This document shows positions 30,001-38,767 of a DNA stretch of 40,052 nucleotides, piece by piece. Position 1 is the stretch's first letter. Each line of letters starts with the position of its first letter. The stretch spans positions 1 to 40,052 of the forward strand of contig JACQRC010000048.1 of NCBI GenBank assembly GCA_016206665.1. The letters are read 5' to 3'. This DNA comes from Candidatus Omnitrophota bacterium. Lineage in GTDB: Bacteria > Omnitrophota > Gorgyraeia > Aquiviventales > JACQRC01. Under the pieces are notes generated by a model, which had not been told where the DNA came from, did not search any database, and worked only from the letters and a program-made list of their open reading frames with translations. A program made the position numbers and the translations under genes.

Positions 30001-32808
30001 ATCGTCGGTTTGACGACCAACAGCGGGACCTACGCCTGGACCGTGCCGAACAACATTACCCAGACCGGCCGGTTCCGCGTGAGTGACGCGGCTGACGCCA
30101 CAGCCAACGACCTCTCTGACTTCAACGTCAAGATCATGGCGAAGTTCACCTTGAGCTCGCCCGTGGGCGGCGAGGTGTGGGTGGTGGGTGAATCGCGGAA
30201 CATCACCTGGACGAACACGGGAACGGTTGGCACGGTGCGCCTGGAGTACTCCACCAACGGCGGCAGCACCTATACCCTCATCACCTCCGCGGCCACCAAC
30301 ACCGGCACCTACGCCTGGACCGTGCCGGATGCCATCTCCGGCACGGTGCGGGTCAAGGTGGGATCGTCCAGCGACTTTGCCGACTCGGCGGTCTTCTCCG
30401 CGGCCAATGTGAAGATTCGTGGTTCGCTGACGCTGACCGCGCCCAACGGCACTGAGCTCTGGGGCATTGCCCAGCTCAAAACCATCACGTGGACGACCGT
30501 GGGCACCATCGCCAACGTCAAGCTCTCCTACTCCACGAACGGCGGCACGACCTATCCTAACGTCATCGCGGCCTCCGTGACGAACACCGGCACCTACGCC
30601 TGGACTGTGCCGGACGTGCCGTCGGCCACGGCACGCCTTCGGGTGGAGGACGTCGCCGACACCACCGTCTTCGATGATTCAAACGCCAACTTCAGTCTCG
30701 TCGGCAACTTCACCCTCACCGCGCCCAACGGCGGCGAAACCTGGCTCGTCAACGAGGCGCGTAACATCACGTGGTCTTGGGGCGGTACGATTCCCAACGT
30801 GAAGCTGACCTACTCCACGGACGGGGGCACCACCTACCCGAACGTCATCGCGGCCTCCGCGCCGAATGGGCCAGGCTCCAGCGGGTCCTTCAGCTACGCC
30901 TGGACCATTCCGAACAACATCTCCGCCACGGTGCGGGTGCGTATCGAGGATGTGAATAACGCGGCGGCCTTCGACGTGAGCGACGCCAACTTCAAGATCG
31001 CCGGCAAGCTTACCCTCTCCGCTCCGAACGGCGGGGAACGGTGGGTGACGAACGAGAGCCGGACCATCACCTGGACGAGCGCGGGCACCATCTCGAACGT
31101 CAAACTGGAATACTCGACCGATGGCGGGACGACCTATCCGAACGTCATCACCGCCTCCGCAACCAACGCCGGCACGTACACCTGGACCGTTCCGGACAAC
31201 CGCTCAACGACGGTCCGGGTGCGGGTCTCGAACGCGGCGGACGCCACGGTCTTCGACGCCTCGGACACCAACTTCGAGATCGACTACTACACCATCACGT
31301 GGGTGGTCAAGGACCTGCTCACCAACGGCACCCTCGACCAGTTGTCCGTCAGCGCCACGGACGGGTGGGCCGGATCCGGGTTGACCGCGCCGGTGGTCCG
31401 CGACCACAAATACGGCGCCTACACCGCCACCTGGAGCAAGACCTCCTACGGCGACCAGGCGGTGAACTTCACGGCCGACCAGGACCAGACGATCAACGTC
31501 TTCATGGAGACGCAGGTGGTCCACATCTACGAGGTCAAGACCACCATCGCCTACTCGGCCACCACGGATTCCGCCGGGATTACGACCACCCTCTCGCGCG
31601 ACGGTTCCATCGTGAGCGGTGTCACATCAGGTACGGTGAAGGTGTACGACGGTGCGACAGTGCTGCAGACCTTCACCTCGACGACGCCAGACGCCCAGGG
31701 CTTCTACCGGTGGACATGGAACGCGCCGACCGGCCTGGTGAGCGGCAAGGCCTACTCCATCGTCTCGACGGCGAGCATCGCGACGGGCGGCGTCTTCAAC
31801 ACCCCCAGCAGCTTCAGCATCACGCAGGAGGCCGCCCTGAAGGCGGTGACGGACACCATCGCCACCCAGCTGGACAAGCCGCTCTCCCTGGTCGAGTCAG
31901 GCATCCAGACGCAGTTGAACACCCAGTTGGGCCTCATTGACACGAAGTTGACCGCCCAGACGAGCACCATCGACACCAAGTTGACGAGTTTTGAGACGTC
32001 GTCCAACGCGGCCATCACCTCGTTGAAGTCCGAGGCCGTCAACGTGGGGACGGCGGCGGGGAAAGTAGAAGCCACCAACCTGAAGTACGCCGGGAAGCTC
32101 CTGCTGCCCCTCACGGTCTTGGCAGGTACCAAGAACGTGGAGTTGAAGTACCGCGGCGAAGCGGGCAAGCAGCCCTTGATTGACATCTTCGATGCGAGCA
32201 ACAAAAAGATCGTCTCCGCCGCCCCGATGACCGAATCCTCGGACCAGCCCGGCCTGTACGTCTACACGGTGAAGGAAATTGAGAGCACGAAGTACATCGC
32301 GGGCAAAATCTTCACCGTGGTCGTGCAGGAGTCCACGACCGGCAACCTGGAGGCCGGTGGTGTCCTGGTCGAGTCCACCTCCCTGACGACCTTGGAAGGT
32401 CTGGTCTCCTCCTCCAGCGGCACCAAGCCCTACATTCAGCAGACCCTGGATGCGGTCAAGGGCGTCCAGGCGATTCTCGGCGAGAGCGGCAACGTGGGCA
32501 TGGCCCTGGAGAATTTAAACCGCAAGGTCGATGTGCTCCCGTCGAAGATCGCCAAGGAAGGCTCTGCCGAGTCCAAGGAGATGAAACAGACCATCAACAC
32601 CGTGGCCGAGCAGATCAAGGCCCTCGCCGGCGACCAGGGCTACGACTTCAGCCAGCTGATCCAGAAGGGTCTGGAGGAGTCGGCGAGCATCAAATCGGTC
32701 CGGAAGCAGGCCGACCGGATCACAGGCACCACCGAACTCATGCAAAAACTCTTCGAGCAGAAGATGGGGGGCTTAGATGCGCCAGTGGTCCATGTCATCT
32801 TCGAGTAG
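21076..32808 (+). CDS. Giant secreted repeat protein (3910 aa), probable surface fibre/adhesin
   Basis: It starts at the GTG at 21076, overlapping the previous stop and preceded by GGAG (about 21063-21066). The N-terminus is a signal peptide (LIMSIGLLGALWVAVPDASA). Residues about 30-380 hold four diverged copies of one module ending in W/Y-x-V-x-[EDS]-F/M (W106, Y195, W290, W373). Residues 381-3402 are 31 tandem beta-domains of about 97 residues. Each has APNGGExW, a VG/SQNITW strand, NVKLEYSTDGG, YAWTVPDA and RVKVTDASDATVxDASDANF. This matches the Kre9/KNH-like repeat type. The C-terminal 508 residues have beta-domains and two coiled-coil stretches (about 3580-3665 and 3790-3890). There is no visible membrane anchor, sortase motif or RTX signal. 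Conserved Asp-rich ends of each repeat could bind calcium. Cysteine is nearly absent after the first repeats. Confidence 0.88.
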   Translation: MTRSLRGLIMSIGLLGALWVAVPDASAVQVKAVYRGTMNFDADDIVLTATLPSAVDVSKSIVLVSINMSVTNNARDQNPLFIASFEDGTTVSVTRGGANQTATASWQVIEFADGVFVQRGMSSFTDTVKIKTITLGSTFDTTKTFPILQVNGALTTATDTEVATFNATFPANNQITIARLRSASEAGITKTVSVGYQVVSFLTDASVRTGTATIAYNQTAATVSSLSPAIADVNKAFLVYTFSGNGNATSGIDGMEGLLLVRGKIADTTTLTFTRAASSTATDDTVDIVWYLVEMSDSNTLVQRNTTTFTTTSTSPTFGTAIDTSRGILLFGYAAGDNATQNLLDDLSTRGEVTGTTGLTFTRAGTASESADWEVAEFPPLTLTYPNGGEVLRVGQTPNPNITWTCSNSAAGHTIQIAISGDGGLTYPDTVATVTSGCTSNAGSYAWTIPDSYATIGNVIQNDLRLKITDTTDATNPRNFDVSNANLEIKGQVTLTAPDGGEVWFVGDTTRNIVWTKQGNLDYSSLTLKLSTDGGGSYPTTIATLVVPSSLSYNWNPIPNNTCNANCKVLAELAADAANVTDVSNGNFSIRGSLTITAPNGTESWPATTSQTITWNKTGTFATVKLEYSTNSGGTYPNVIATGLTAGGASGSYAWTVPIAGISTFARVKVTNEADANVTDESNADFAIVPSLKVTRPDNGTEVFYVGTSEAINWTVNGAIANVKLEYSTNGFSDELQTVQITASTPADPAPVDGSGSYNWTIPDAIGSTVKVRVSEVGAPTRNDVSDNNFKIRGKITVVYPNGGEVFPVGSSQVLSWTKDGSLGNVDLLYSTNGGSAFPNTIVTNQAGTTYNWTPIPDVVSTTIRVRVQGVTNAAETVDGSDANLAIKGSLTLTGPNGGELWGAGTAQTIAWNKSGTMTDVKLEYSTNSGSTYPNVIVASTPADTDPPAGANNGQYAWTLPGTVGTQFRVKVTLLSDTTVFDTSNGDFSIRGSVTLTAPNGGQTWIVGTQENITWSLSGSIANVKLEYSTDGGSTYPAGGLITASTAAAPLSYTWTIPDAIGTVVRVRVSDAGDATVNDPSDTDFTIKGSLTLTAPNGGQTWIVGTSQNVTWTKSGTLPNVKLEYSADGGITYPNVIIASVPGADLSYPWTIPDTIDTDIRVRVSYDTTPDTLDLSDTSNANFTIKGSLTLTAPNGTEQWPINSGQTIAWTKTGTLTGNLKLEYSVDGGATYLAGNLISNTVAASSTSYAWTVPDNPSTQARVKVTYLNDTSVFDESNANFSIKGSVTVTAPNTAVTWLVGESRNVTWIKGGAIANVKIDYSTDGGATYPNAVVASTPASNLSYAWTVPDAIGTQLRVRITDAADATVLDASDVNFSIKATLAMTSPNGGETWIVGESRNIIWNKTGTIANVKLEYSTDGGTSYLAGGLIVASTAGETDPPTGAGNGQYAWTVPDAIGTNLMVKVTNLADTSVNDQSDAAFTIKGSLTMSSPNGSEVWIVGESRDIVWTMVGTIANVKLEYSKNAFFDESQTFQIIASTTAETNPPTGAGNGQYAWTVSDAIGTNLKVRVSSTADATVKDVSDAAFAIKGKLTITAPNGGESWVALTANNITWTRDGSIANAKLEYTKDGTTYASITTSTDASLGTFNWTVADDLSSTAKVRITNTADATVFDESNANFKITGSLTLTSPNGGEKWTYGGAAQNIVWTKNGTALANVKLEYSTDGGTTYPNLIIGSTPAGSAFAWTIPNTPSATCRVKVSDASDATVFDVSNANFKIKASLTVVSPNGGEIWAVASPQTINWNTTGTVVNAKLDYSTDGGVSYPNPITASTTNTGTYSWTIPNAISTSVRVKVTDAADVDATDASDANFKIRGVLVLSAPNGGEQWGIATPQNIAWTRTGSVANVKLEYSTNGFTDELQNTTIIASTAADPLPADDAGTYAWTIPDTPGSTVKVRVSDATDATVSDASNANFSIKGSVTLTAPNGGESWIVGSSFNITWTLGGSLANVKLQYSTDGGLTWPDPGKVIVASTAASALSYTWTIPDDVTALARVRITYTDDTSVYDDSNANFAIRGSLSLTAPNGSENWIVGDSQNITWTKTGTIATVKLDFSTDGGTTYPNVITASVASTATPYAWVIPDAISSQVRVKVTSTADSVVTDASDANLAIKGSLTLTSPNGGEVWGVATSQPINWSRVGSIGTAKLEYSTDGGVTYPNTIINPIASSLLTYNWTVPDAITTTARVKITNLADVTVNDTSNGNFKIAGSLVVTAPNGGEQWGIGLSKSITWTKGGSIVNVKLEYSTDSGATYPNVIIASVDATAGTPYAWTVPDVPSATVRVKVTNISDTTVFDASDANFKIQGSFTLTAPNGGQVWLTGESRSITWTKGGSIANAKLEYSTDGGVTYPNLIVGSTPAATLSYAWTVPDALGTQLRVKITDAADAAVFDTSDANSTIKGTLTVTAPNGGESWIVGTSQNVTWTRNGSIANVKLEYSKNGFADELQTFVIVASTLGGNLSYGWTVPDAIGNTVKVRVSDTSDATVNDLSNGNFAIKGALTVTAPNGGETLIVGGSTNITWTKSGSIANVKLEYSTNAFANELQTVVITASTSAAALSYAWTVPDAISNTLKVRITDASDASVLDTSNTNFTIKGSLTVTAPNGGENWVVATGQTITWNRAGSIPNVKLQYTTDGAIYTDIIASTGNTGSYAWTIPNTTTTTGMVKVIDTSDATVNDASDANFRIQAGFTLTAPNGGENFLVGSSQNITWNTQGTVGFVKLDYSTDSGTTYPSLIVSSTGNTGTYGWTVPDNVSGAVRVRVADASDATAFDTSNANLRIRAAFTLSAPNGAEQWRVGQTNNITWSTLGTIPNVKLQYSRDNFVADIQTIIASVTNASTYAWTVPDTISNTVRVKVSDPNDIGAFDASNADFRITGNFTIVTPNTGTIFVGDPLSITWTSAGTMPNAKLEYSTDGGATFPNVIVGLTTNSGTYAWTVPNNITQTGRFRVSDAADATANDLSDFNVKIMAKFTLSSPVGGEVWVVGESRNITWTNTGTVGTVRLEYSTNGGSTYTLITSAATNTGTYAWTVPDAISGTVRVKVGSSSDFADSAVFSAANVKIRGSLTLTAPNGTELWGIAQLKTITWTTVGTIANVKLSYSTNGGTTYPNVIAASVTNTGTYAWTVPDVPSATARLRVEDVADTTVFDDSNANFSLVGNFTLTAPNGGETWLVNEARNITWSWGGTIPNVKLTYSTDGGTTYPNVIAASAPNGPGSSGSFSYAWTIPNNISATVRVRIEDVNNAAAFDVSDANFKIAGKLTLSAPNGGERWVTNESRTITWTSAGTISNVKLEYSTDGGTTYPNVITASATNAGTYTWTVPDNRSTTVRVRVSNAADATVFDASDTNFEIDYYTITWVVKDLLTNGTLDQLSVSATDGWAGSGLTAPVVRDHKYGAYTATWSKTSYGDQAVNFTADQDQTINVFMETQVVHIYEVKTTIAYSATTDSAGITTTLSRDGSIVSGVTSGTVKVYDGATVLQTFTSTTPDAQGFYRWTWNAPTGLVSGKAYSIVSTASIATGGVFNTPSSFSITQEAALKAVTDTIATQLDKPLSLVESGIQTQLNTQLGLIDTKLTAQTSTIDTKLTSFETSSNAAITSLKSEAVNVGTAAGKVEATNLKYAGKLLLPLTVLAGTKNVELKYRGEAGKQPLIDIFDASNKKIVSAAPMTESSDQPGLYVYTVKEIESTKYIAGKIFTVVVQESTTGNLEAGGVLVESTSLTTLEGLVSSSSGTKPYIQQTLDAVKGVQAILGESGNVGMALENLNRKVDVLPSKIAKEGSAESKEMKQTINTVAEQIKALAGDQGYDFSQLIQKGLEESASIKSVRKQADRITGTTELMQKLFEQKMGGLDAPVVHVIFE
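22216..31281 (+). repeat. Tandem array of 31 coding repeats (about 290 bp each)
   Basis: Counting the PNGGE-type opening, I find 31 units between residues 381 and 3402. Unit length varies from about 86 to 103 residues. The units are diverged at the DNA level, but short blocks such as AACGTCAAG and GAGTACTCGAC recur in most. One subtype carries NGF or NAF plus DELQ or NELQ in place of DGGxTYPN (roughly units 4, 12, 16, 22 and 23). The frame is open throughout, so the array is under selection as protein. Confidence 0.85.
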
Positions 32809-33700
32809 GGGCCTGCTCTGCCTCCTCTCGGTGCTGCTGCTCGCGACTCCCGCCGGTTGGACGGCGGTGGCCGCTCCGGTTACGACTGAGCGCGATCCGG
32901 TGACGATGCGCGTCGTCATCGTCAATCCCTCCGCTGAAAAGCCCCAGAGCATGCCCGTGAAGATTGAGCTGCCGCAGGAGGTCACCCCGGAGGATGTGCT
33001 CAACAGGGGAGACCTGACGCTGGAGTACGACGACCAGCGCTCGATGTACTATCTCTACAAGGAAAGCGTCGAGCTCAAGCCTCACGAGACCCGCGTCTTC
33101 GAGGTGTCGGTGCGTGACATCTGGTGGATTCCCCAATCGGAGCTCAATGCGCTCGACAACTACACCGATCTCATCGTCGGCCGGCTCGCGAAAAGCGACT
33201 ACCACGCCTCCGCCAAGGAGTTAGGCGATTCCATTCACAAACGCCTCGAGGAGATCGTGACCACGCAGGAGGACGAGACCCTCAGCCGCAAGCAGCGCAT
33301 CGGCATGTACCGCCATCATCTGCAGGCTTTGGCCGAGGTCAAAGAGGATCTGGCCCGGATGGAGAAACTGCTCACCTTTGCCGGCGGTCCGCCGGTGCCG
33401 GTCATGATGGAGGAGGCCCCGGTCAAGTCGGACGCGCCCTCCACCACGACGACCTGGCTCGTTATCTTCGCCGTCCTCATCTTCCTGGGGCTGCTGGCGG
33501 GGCAGTTCTTCTTCACCTGGCACAGCCGCGCCCGGGCCGCGCAGGATCTGTCCAATGTGCAGCAGTTGGCCTTTCCCTCCGCAACACCGTCACCCGCAGG
33601 ACCGACGGCGACGAACGGCGACGGTACACCGGCTGTGGCAGCGCCGCCGCGCGCCGCCCCAGCCAAGGCGGAGTCCCCGGCCCCCTCCCGGCTGCCCTGA
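32777..33700 (+). CDS. Exported single-pass membrane protein paired with the giant protein
   Basis: The 307-residue product overlaps the 3' end of the giant gene by 32 bp. ATG 32777 is the listed start and ATG 32792 is possible. The N-terminus is a signal peptide (LLCLLSVLLLATPAGWTAVAA). The outside part contains a beta-domain (about residues 38-115) with TMRVVIVNPSAEKPQSMPVKIELPQEV split by a loop and HETRVFEVSVRDIW, then a helical stretch (about 120-205). One transmembrane segment (about 228-248, WLVIFAVLIFLGLLAGQFFF) leads to a short cytoplasmic Pro/Ala-rich tail. It may anchor or secrete the giant protein. No family is recognised. It is 25 bp before the ATPase genes with no terminator between. 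Confidence 0.7.
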   Translation: MRQWSMSSSSRGLLCLLSVLLLATPAGWTAVAAPVTTERDPVTMRVVIVNPSAEKPQSMPVKIELPQEVTPEDVLNRGDLTLEYDDQRSMYYLYKESVELKPHETRVFEVSVRDIWWIPQSELNALDNYTDLIVGRLAKSDYHASAKELGDSIHKRLEEIVTTQEDETLSRKQRIGMYRHHLQALAEVKEDLARMEKLLTFAGGPPVPVMMEEAPVKSDAPSTTTTWLVIFAVLIFLGLLAGQFFFTWHSRARAAQDLSNVQQLAFPSATPSPAGPTATNGDGTPAVAAPPRAAPAKAESPAPSRLP

Positions 33701-33725
33701 CGCACGATCCTAAGAGGACTCAACG

Positions 33726-33968
33726 ATGTTGCGCGTACTCGTGATTGATCAAGAACGCATTTACTTTGAGGGCCAGGCGCGCCGGGTGATTGCGCCGGGG
33801 GAACGCGGCGTGTTGGAGGTGTGGTCGTTGCATCGGCCGATGGTGAGCCGGCTGCTGCCAGGCTCCGTCATCGTCGACGAGCAGCTCTTTCCGATTAAGC
33901 GCGGCGTGCTCAAAGTGGCGTTGGATGAGATCATCGTCATCGTCGAAGGACCGGGCCATGGACCGTAA
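33726..33968 (+). CDS. atpC: F-type ATPase epsilon subunit, short form
   Basis: The 80-residue protein matches only the N-terminal beta-sandwich of epsilon (E. coli epsilon is about 139 residues). The spaced blocks APGERGVLEVWSLHRPMVSRLLPG and RGVLKVALDEIIVIVEG correspond to the strand pattern FxGxxGxxGILPxHxPLxxxLxPG of canonical epsilon. The C-terminal helical hairpin, which inhibits ATP hydrolysis in many bacteria, is absent. A Shine-Dalgarno AAGAGGA lies at about 33711-33717. The gene is first of six ATPase genes and overlaps the c-subunit gene by 11 bp. Position and length fit epsilon better than any other small subunit. Confidence 0.78.
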   Translation: MLRVLVIDQERIYFEGQARRVIAPGERGVLEVWSLHRPMVSRLLPGSVIVDEQLFPIKRGVLKVALDEIIVIVEGPGHGP

Positions 33969-34182
33969 CGTCGCGCTCCTGCTGATCTTCGCCTGCACCA
34001 TTTTAGGGCCCGCGCTGGTGATTGCCGCGACGGGCTATTCGTCCATTGGGGCGCTGGGCCGCAACCCCTCGGCCGCGCCCAAGATTCTGACGGCGATGAC
34101 GATCACGCTGGTGTTTGCGGAGGCGGTTTCGATCGTGGCGTTTCTCGTCGTCTGGCAGCTCTTCGCGGCAAGCGGCCAGTAG
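33958..34182 (+). CDS. atpE: F-type ATPase c subunit (ring subunit)
   Basis: 74 residues from the ATG at 33958 (GAAGGA at about 33944-33949). The longer frame from 33925 adds a Ser-rich tail and is unlikely. Two hydrophobic helices (residues about 5-30 and 45-69) are joined by a polar loop containing RNP (35-37), the F1-contact motif. The ion-binding carboxylate is Glu55 in LVFAEAVSIV, the expected place in helix 2. The first helix has fewer Gly than the usual GxGxGxG packing motif, with Ala and Ser in several of those places. It forms the rotor ring of the Fo sector. No Gln or second Glu typical of Na+-binding c subunits is obvious, so protons are more likely. Confidence 0.88.
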   Translation: MDRNVALLLIFACTILGPALVIAATGYSSIGALGRNPSAAPKILTAMTITLVFAEAVSIVAFLVVWQLFAASGQ

Positions 34183-34196
34183 GAAGGATGCGAACG

Positions 34197-34928
34197 ATGT
34201 CCCTCATGCCCTTCATCGTCTTCATCATCCTGTTTGGGGCCGCCGGGCTGTGGGTCGTCCGACAGATCCTCACGAAGCAGGTGGTGCAGGCGACCTCCCA
34301 CCTGCAGGACCTCAGCCAGGACTATTTGAAGAAGCAGGAGGAGCTGACGCGCCGCCTAACAGAGGCCAAGCAACAGTGCGAGGCGCGCGTCACCCAGGCC
34401 CAGCAGGAGGCCAACCATCTCCTGAATCAGGCCCAGCAGGAGGGGGAGGCGGCGAAGGCCAAGATCATTGCCGATGCCCGCCAGGAGGGCGAGCGCATCA
34501 TTGCGCAGGCCAAACAGGCAGGCCAGGCGATGCAGGAGGAGCGGCAGCAGCTGCTCGATCGGATCGCCGTGGGGCAGGCCTGTGAACTGATCCAGAGGAT
34601 CCTACCACAGGCCATGCGCGAGGAGACACATGCGCGCTACCTGGATGAGCTGATCGCGAACGGACTCATCCCCCTGGAGCGCCTCAGCCAGGCGGAGGCG
34701 GTGGGCGAGGCCCAGGTGGTTTCCGCCTATCCCTTGACGCCCACCCAGCGCAAGCGCCTGCTAGAGAAATTGCAGACGGCGCTGGGCGCCTCCATCACTT
34801 TGCAGGAAGCCGTCGATGAACGGATCATCGCCGGATTGACGATCACGTTCGGTCATCTGGTGCTGGACGGCTCGCTCGCGGCCAAACTGCGGGAGGCGGC
34901 ACGCCATGTTGAAGACGCCAGCGCCTGA
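34197..34928 (+). CDS. atpF: F-type ATPase b-delta fusion subunit
   Basis: About 243 residues from the ATG at 34197, which is 9 nt after AGGAAGG. The ATG at 34188 touches that site. One N-terminal transmembrane helix (FIVFIILFGAAGLWVV) is followed by a long Gln/Ala/Glu-rich helix (about residues 25-150), as in subunit b. The last 75 residues match the C-terminal part of delta: VVSAYPLTPTQRKRLLEKL, then DERIIAGLTITFGHLVLDGSLAAKL. The N-terminal helical domain of delta, which binds alpha, is missing. The protein therefore joins the stator stalk directly to a reduced delta. Mycobacterial b-delta fusions keep the full delta part, so this form is different. The 3' end overlaps the alpha gene by 23 bp. 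Confidence 0.85.
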   Translation: MSLMPFIVFIILFGAAGLWVVRQILTKQVVQATSHLQDLSQDYLKKQEELTRRLTEAKQQCEARVTQAQQEANHLLNQAQQEGEAAKAKIIADARQEGERIIAQAKQAGQAMQEERQQLLDRIAVGQACELIQRILPQAMREETHARYLDELIANGLIPLERLSQAEAVGEAQVVSAYPLTPTQRKRLLEKLQTALGASITLQEAVDERIIAGLTITFGHLVLDGSLAAKLREAARHVEDASA

Positions 34929-36401
34929 CACGTCCGCCGCCGCGGCGACGTCGTCGTTCGACGTCCGCGAAGTGGGTCGCGTGACGACCGTGCGCGAATT
35001 CATCGTGAAGATCCAGGGGCTGCCCTCCTGCATGAACGGCCAGATGGTGGAGTTTGCCAGCGGCGGCATCGGGATGGTCATGGGCTTCACCGAGGAACAT
35101 GTGCTCGCCCTCATTCTCGGCAACAAGGCGCGCGTGCGGCAGGGCGATGAGGTCTATTCACGCGGCGAGCCCTTCCTGATTCCGGTCGGCGAGGAGTTCA
35201 TCGGCCGGGTCGTCACCGCCTTGGGAGAGCCGTGGGACGGCCAGGGACCGATCGCCGCGGCCGTCACGAACCCGCTCTTTCGCGACGCCCCCGGTGTCAT
35301 GGAGCGCATGCCGGTCAAGGAGGCCCTGGAGACGGGGGTGCGCATCATCGATGCCAGTTTTCCCATCGCGAAGGGACAGCGGCAGTTGATCATCGGCGAC
35401 CAGATGACCGGCAAGACGACGATCGGCACCGACGCGATTCTGAACCAGCAGGGCAAGAATGTGCTGTGCATCTACTGCGCCATCGGGCAGAGCCAGTCCT
35501 CCTTCATGAAGGTGATGCGGTTGCTGCGCGAGCGGGGTGCGTTGGCCTACACGATCGTCGTGGCCGGGGTGGCCTCCTCGCCGCTCGGTGAACAATATCT
35601 CGCCCCGTACGCGGCGTGCGCGCTCGGCGAATATTTCGTGGCCCAGGGCCGCGATGTCTTCGTGGTCTTCGACGACCTGAGCAAGCACGCGTGGGCCTAT
35701 CGCCAATTGTCGTTGTTGCTGGAGCGCTCCCCGGGCCGCGAGGCCTACCCCGGTGATATTTTCTACATCCACTCGCAGCTGTTGGAGCGGGCGGGCAAGT
35801 TTGTCCCGGAGTTAGGCGGCGGCACCATGACCTTCTTTCCGATCGTCGCGACGATTCAGGGTGACATCACGGGGTATGTCCAGACGAACATCATCTCCAT
35901 TACCGATGGCCAGCTGTACCTGAACACCGCGCTCTTCCAGCGCGGGTTCAAGCCGGCCATCGATTTCGGACTCTCGGTCTCGCGTATCGGCAACCGCGCC
36001 CAGTGTCCGGCGATGCGGGAGCTCTCCGGTAAGCTGCGGTTGGAGTATTTGCAGTACCAGGAACTGCTGCGGATGACGACGATGAAGGCCGACCTCTCCG
36101 GCGATGCGGAGGCCCGGTTGCGCCGCGGGGAGGTCATCACCCAGATTCTGACCCAGAACAAGAGCCGGCCCTCGCCCCTCACCGAGCAGGTCATCTTTCT
36201 GTACGCGATCCGCAGCGGGCTGTTGGATCCGCTGAAGCCGGCGGAGCTCGACAAAGTCAAAGAGGAGCTGCACGCCTGGCTGCAGCAGCGGTATCCGGCC
36301 ATCATTCAGGAAATTCAGGAGAAACAGGCGCTGTCTCCGGAGCTGAAGCGCGCAATCGAGCAGGCGCTGACCGCGTACCTCCAGCAGGGGGGGACGGCGG
36401 A

Positions 36402-36405
<4 letters not shown>
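34906..36405 (+). CDS. atpA: F-type ATPase alpha subunit, N-terminally shortened
   Basis: The 499-residue protein has the alpha P-loop GDQMTGKTT (residues 164-172; canonical is GDRQTGKTA), the DDLSKHAWAYRQLSLLL block, GREAYPGDIFY, and the arginine-finger segment SVSRIG. The C-terminal helical domain is complete. The usual first helix (a STEISELIKQRI-like segment of about 25 residues) is replaced by an Ala/Thr/Ser-rich stretch before VREFIVKIQGL. That helix normally contacts the N-terminal domain of delta, which is also missing here. The protein forms the non-catalytic half of the F1 hexamer and overlaps both the b-delta and gamma genes. Confidence 0.94.
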
Positions 36406-38637
<2,232 letters not shown>

Positions 38638-38640
38638 CCC

Positions 38641-38706
38641 TTCGACTCAGCCCGCCTCCGGCGGGCCTCGCTCAGGGTCATGGTGAGCGAGCCGGAGCGA
38701 GTCGAA
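38641..38706 (+). repeat. REP-like palindromic element after the ATPase genes
   Basis: The outer arms TTCGACTC (38641-38648) and GAGTCGAA (38699-38706) enclose two hairpins: GCCCGCC/GGCGGGC (38650-38666) and CTCGCTCA/TGAGCGAG (38667-38674 and 38684-38691). The result is a cruciform-like three-way junction. Similar TTCGACTCGCT-type palindromes are dispersed in many bacterial genomes. Here it may also serve as a terminator or mRNA 3'-end block. It has no T-run. Confidence 0.7.
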
Positions 38707-38723
38707 CCATGATGGCGCACCCA

Positions 38724-38752
38724 TCGACAAACGGCGTCATCGGTGTTATGCT
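38724..38752 (+). promoter_or_regulatory. Promoter for the GspE/PilB gene
   Basis: TCGACA (38724-38729) and TATGCT (38747-38752) are spaced by exactly 17 bp. Transcription would start near 38759, very close to the ATG at 38768. A GGGAG at about 38757-38761 could be the Shine-Dalgarno but would then be at the transcript end. Confidence 0.55.
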
Positions 38753-38767
38753 AACAGGGAGTCAGCC

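Noticed and set aside
22216..31281. CRISPR array or non-coding satellite
   Set aside because: The repeats are about 290 bp, diverged, in frame throughout and clearly protein domains.
32777..33700. ATPase a subunit or AtpI candidate next to the atp genes
   Set aside because: The protein has a signal peptide and only one other hydrophobic segment. The five or more helices and conserved Arg of subunit a are absent.
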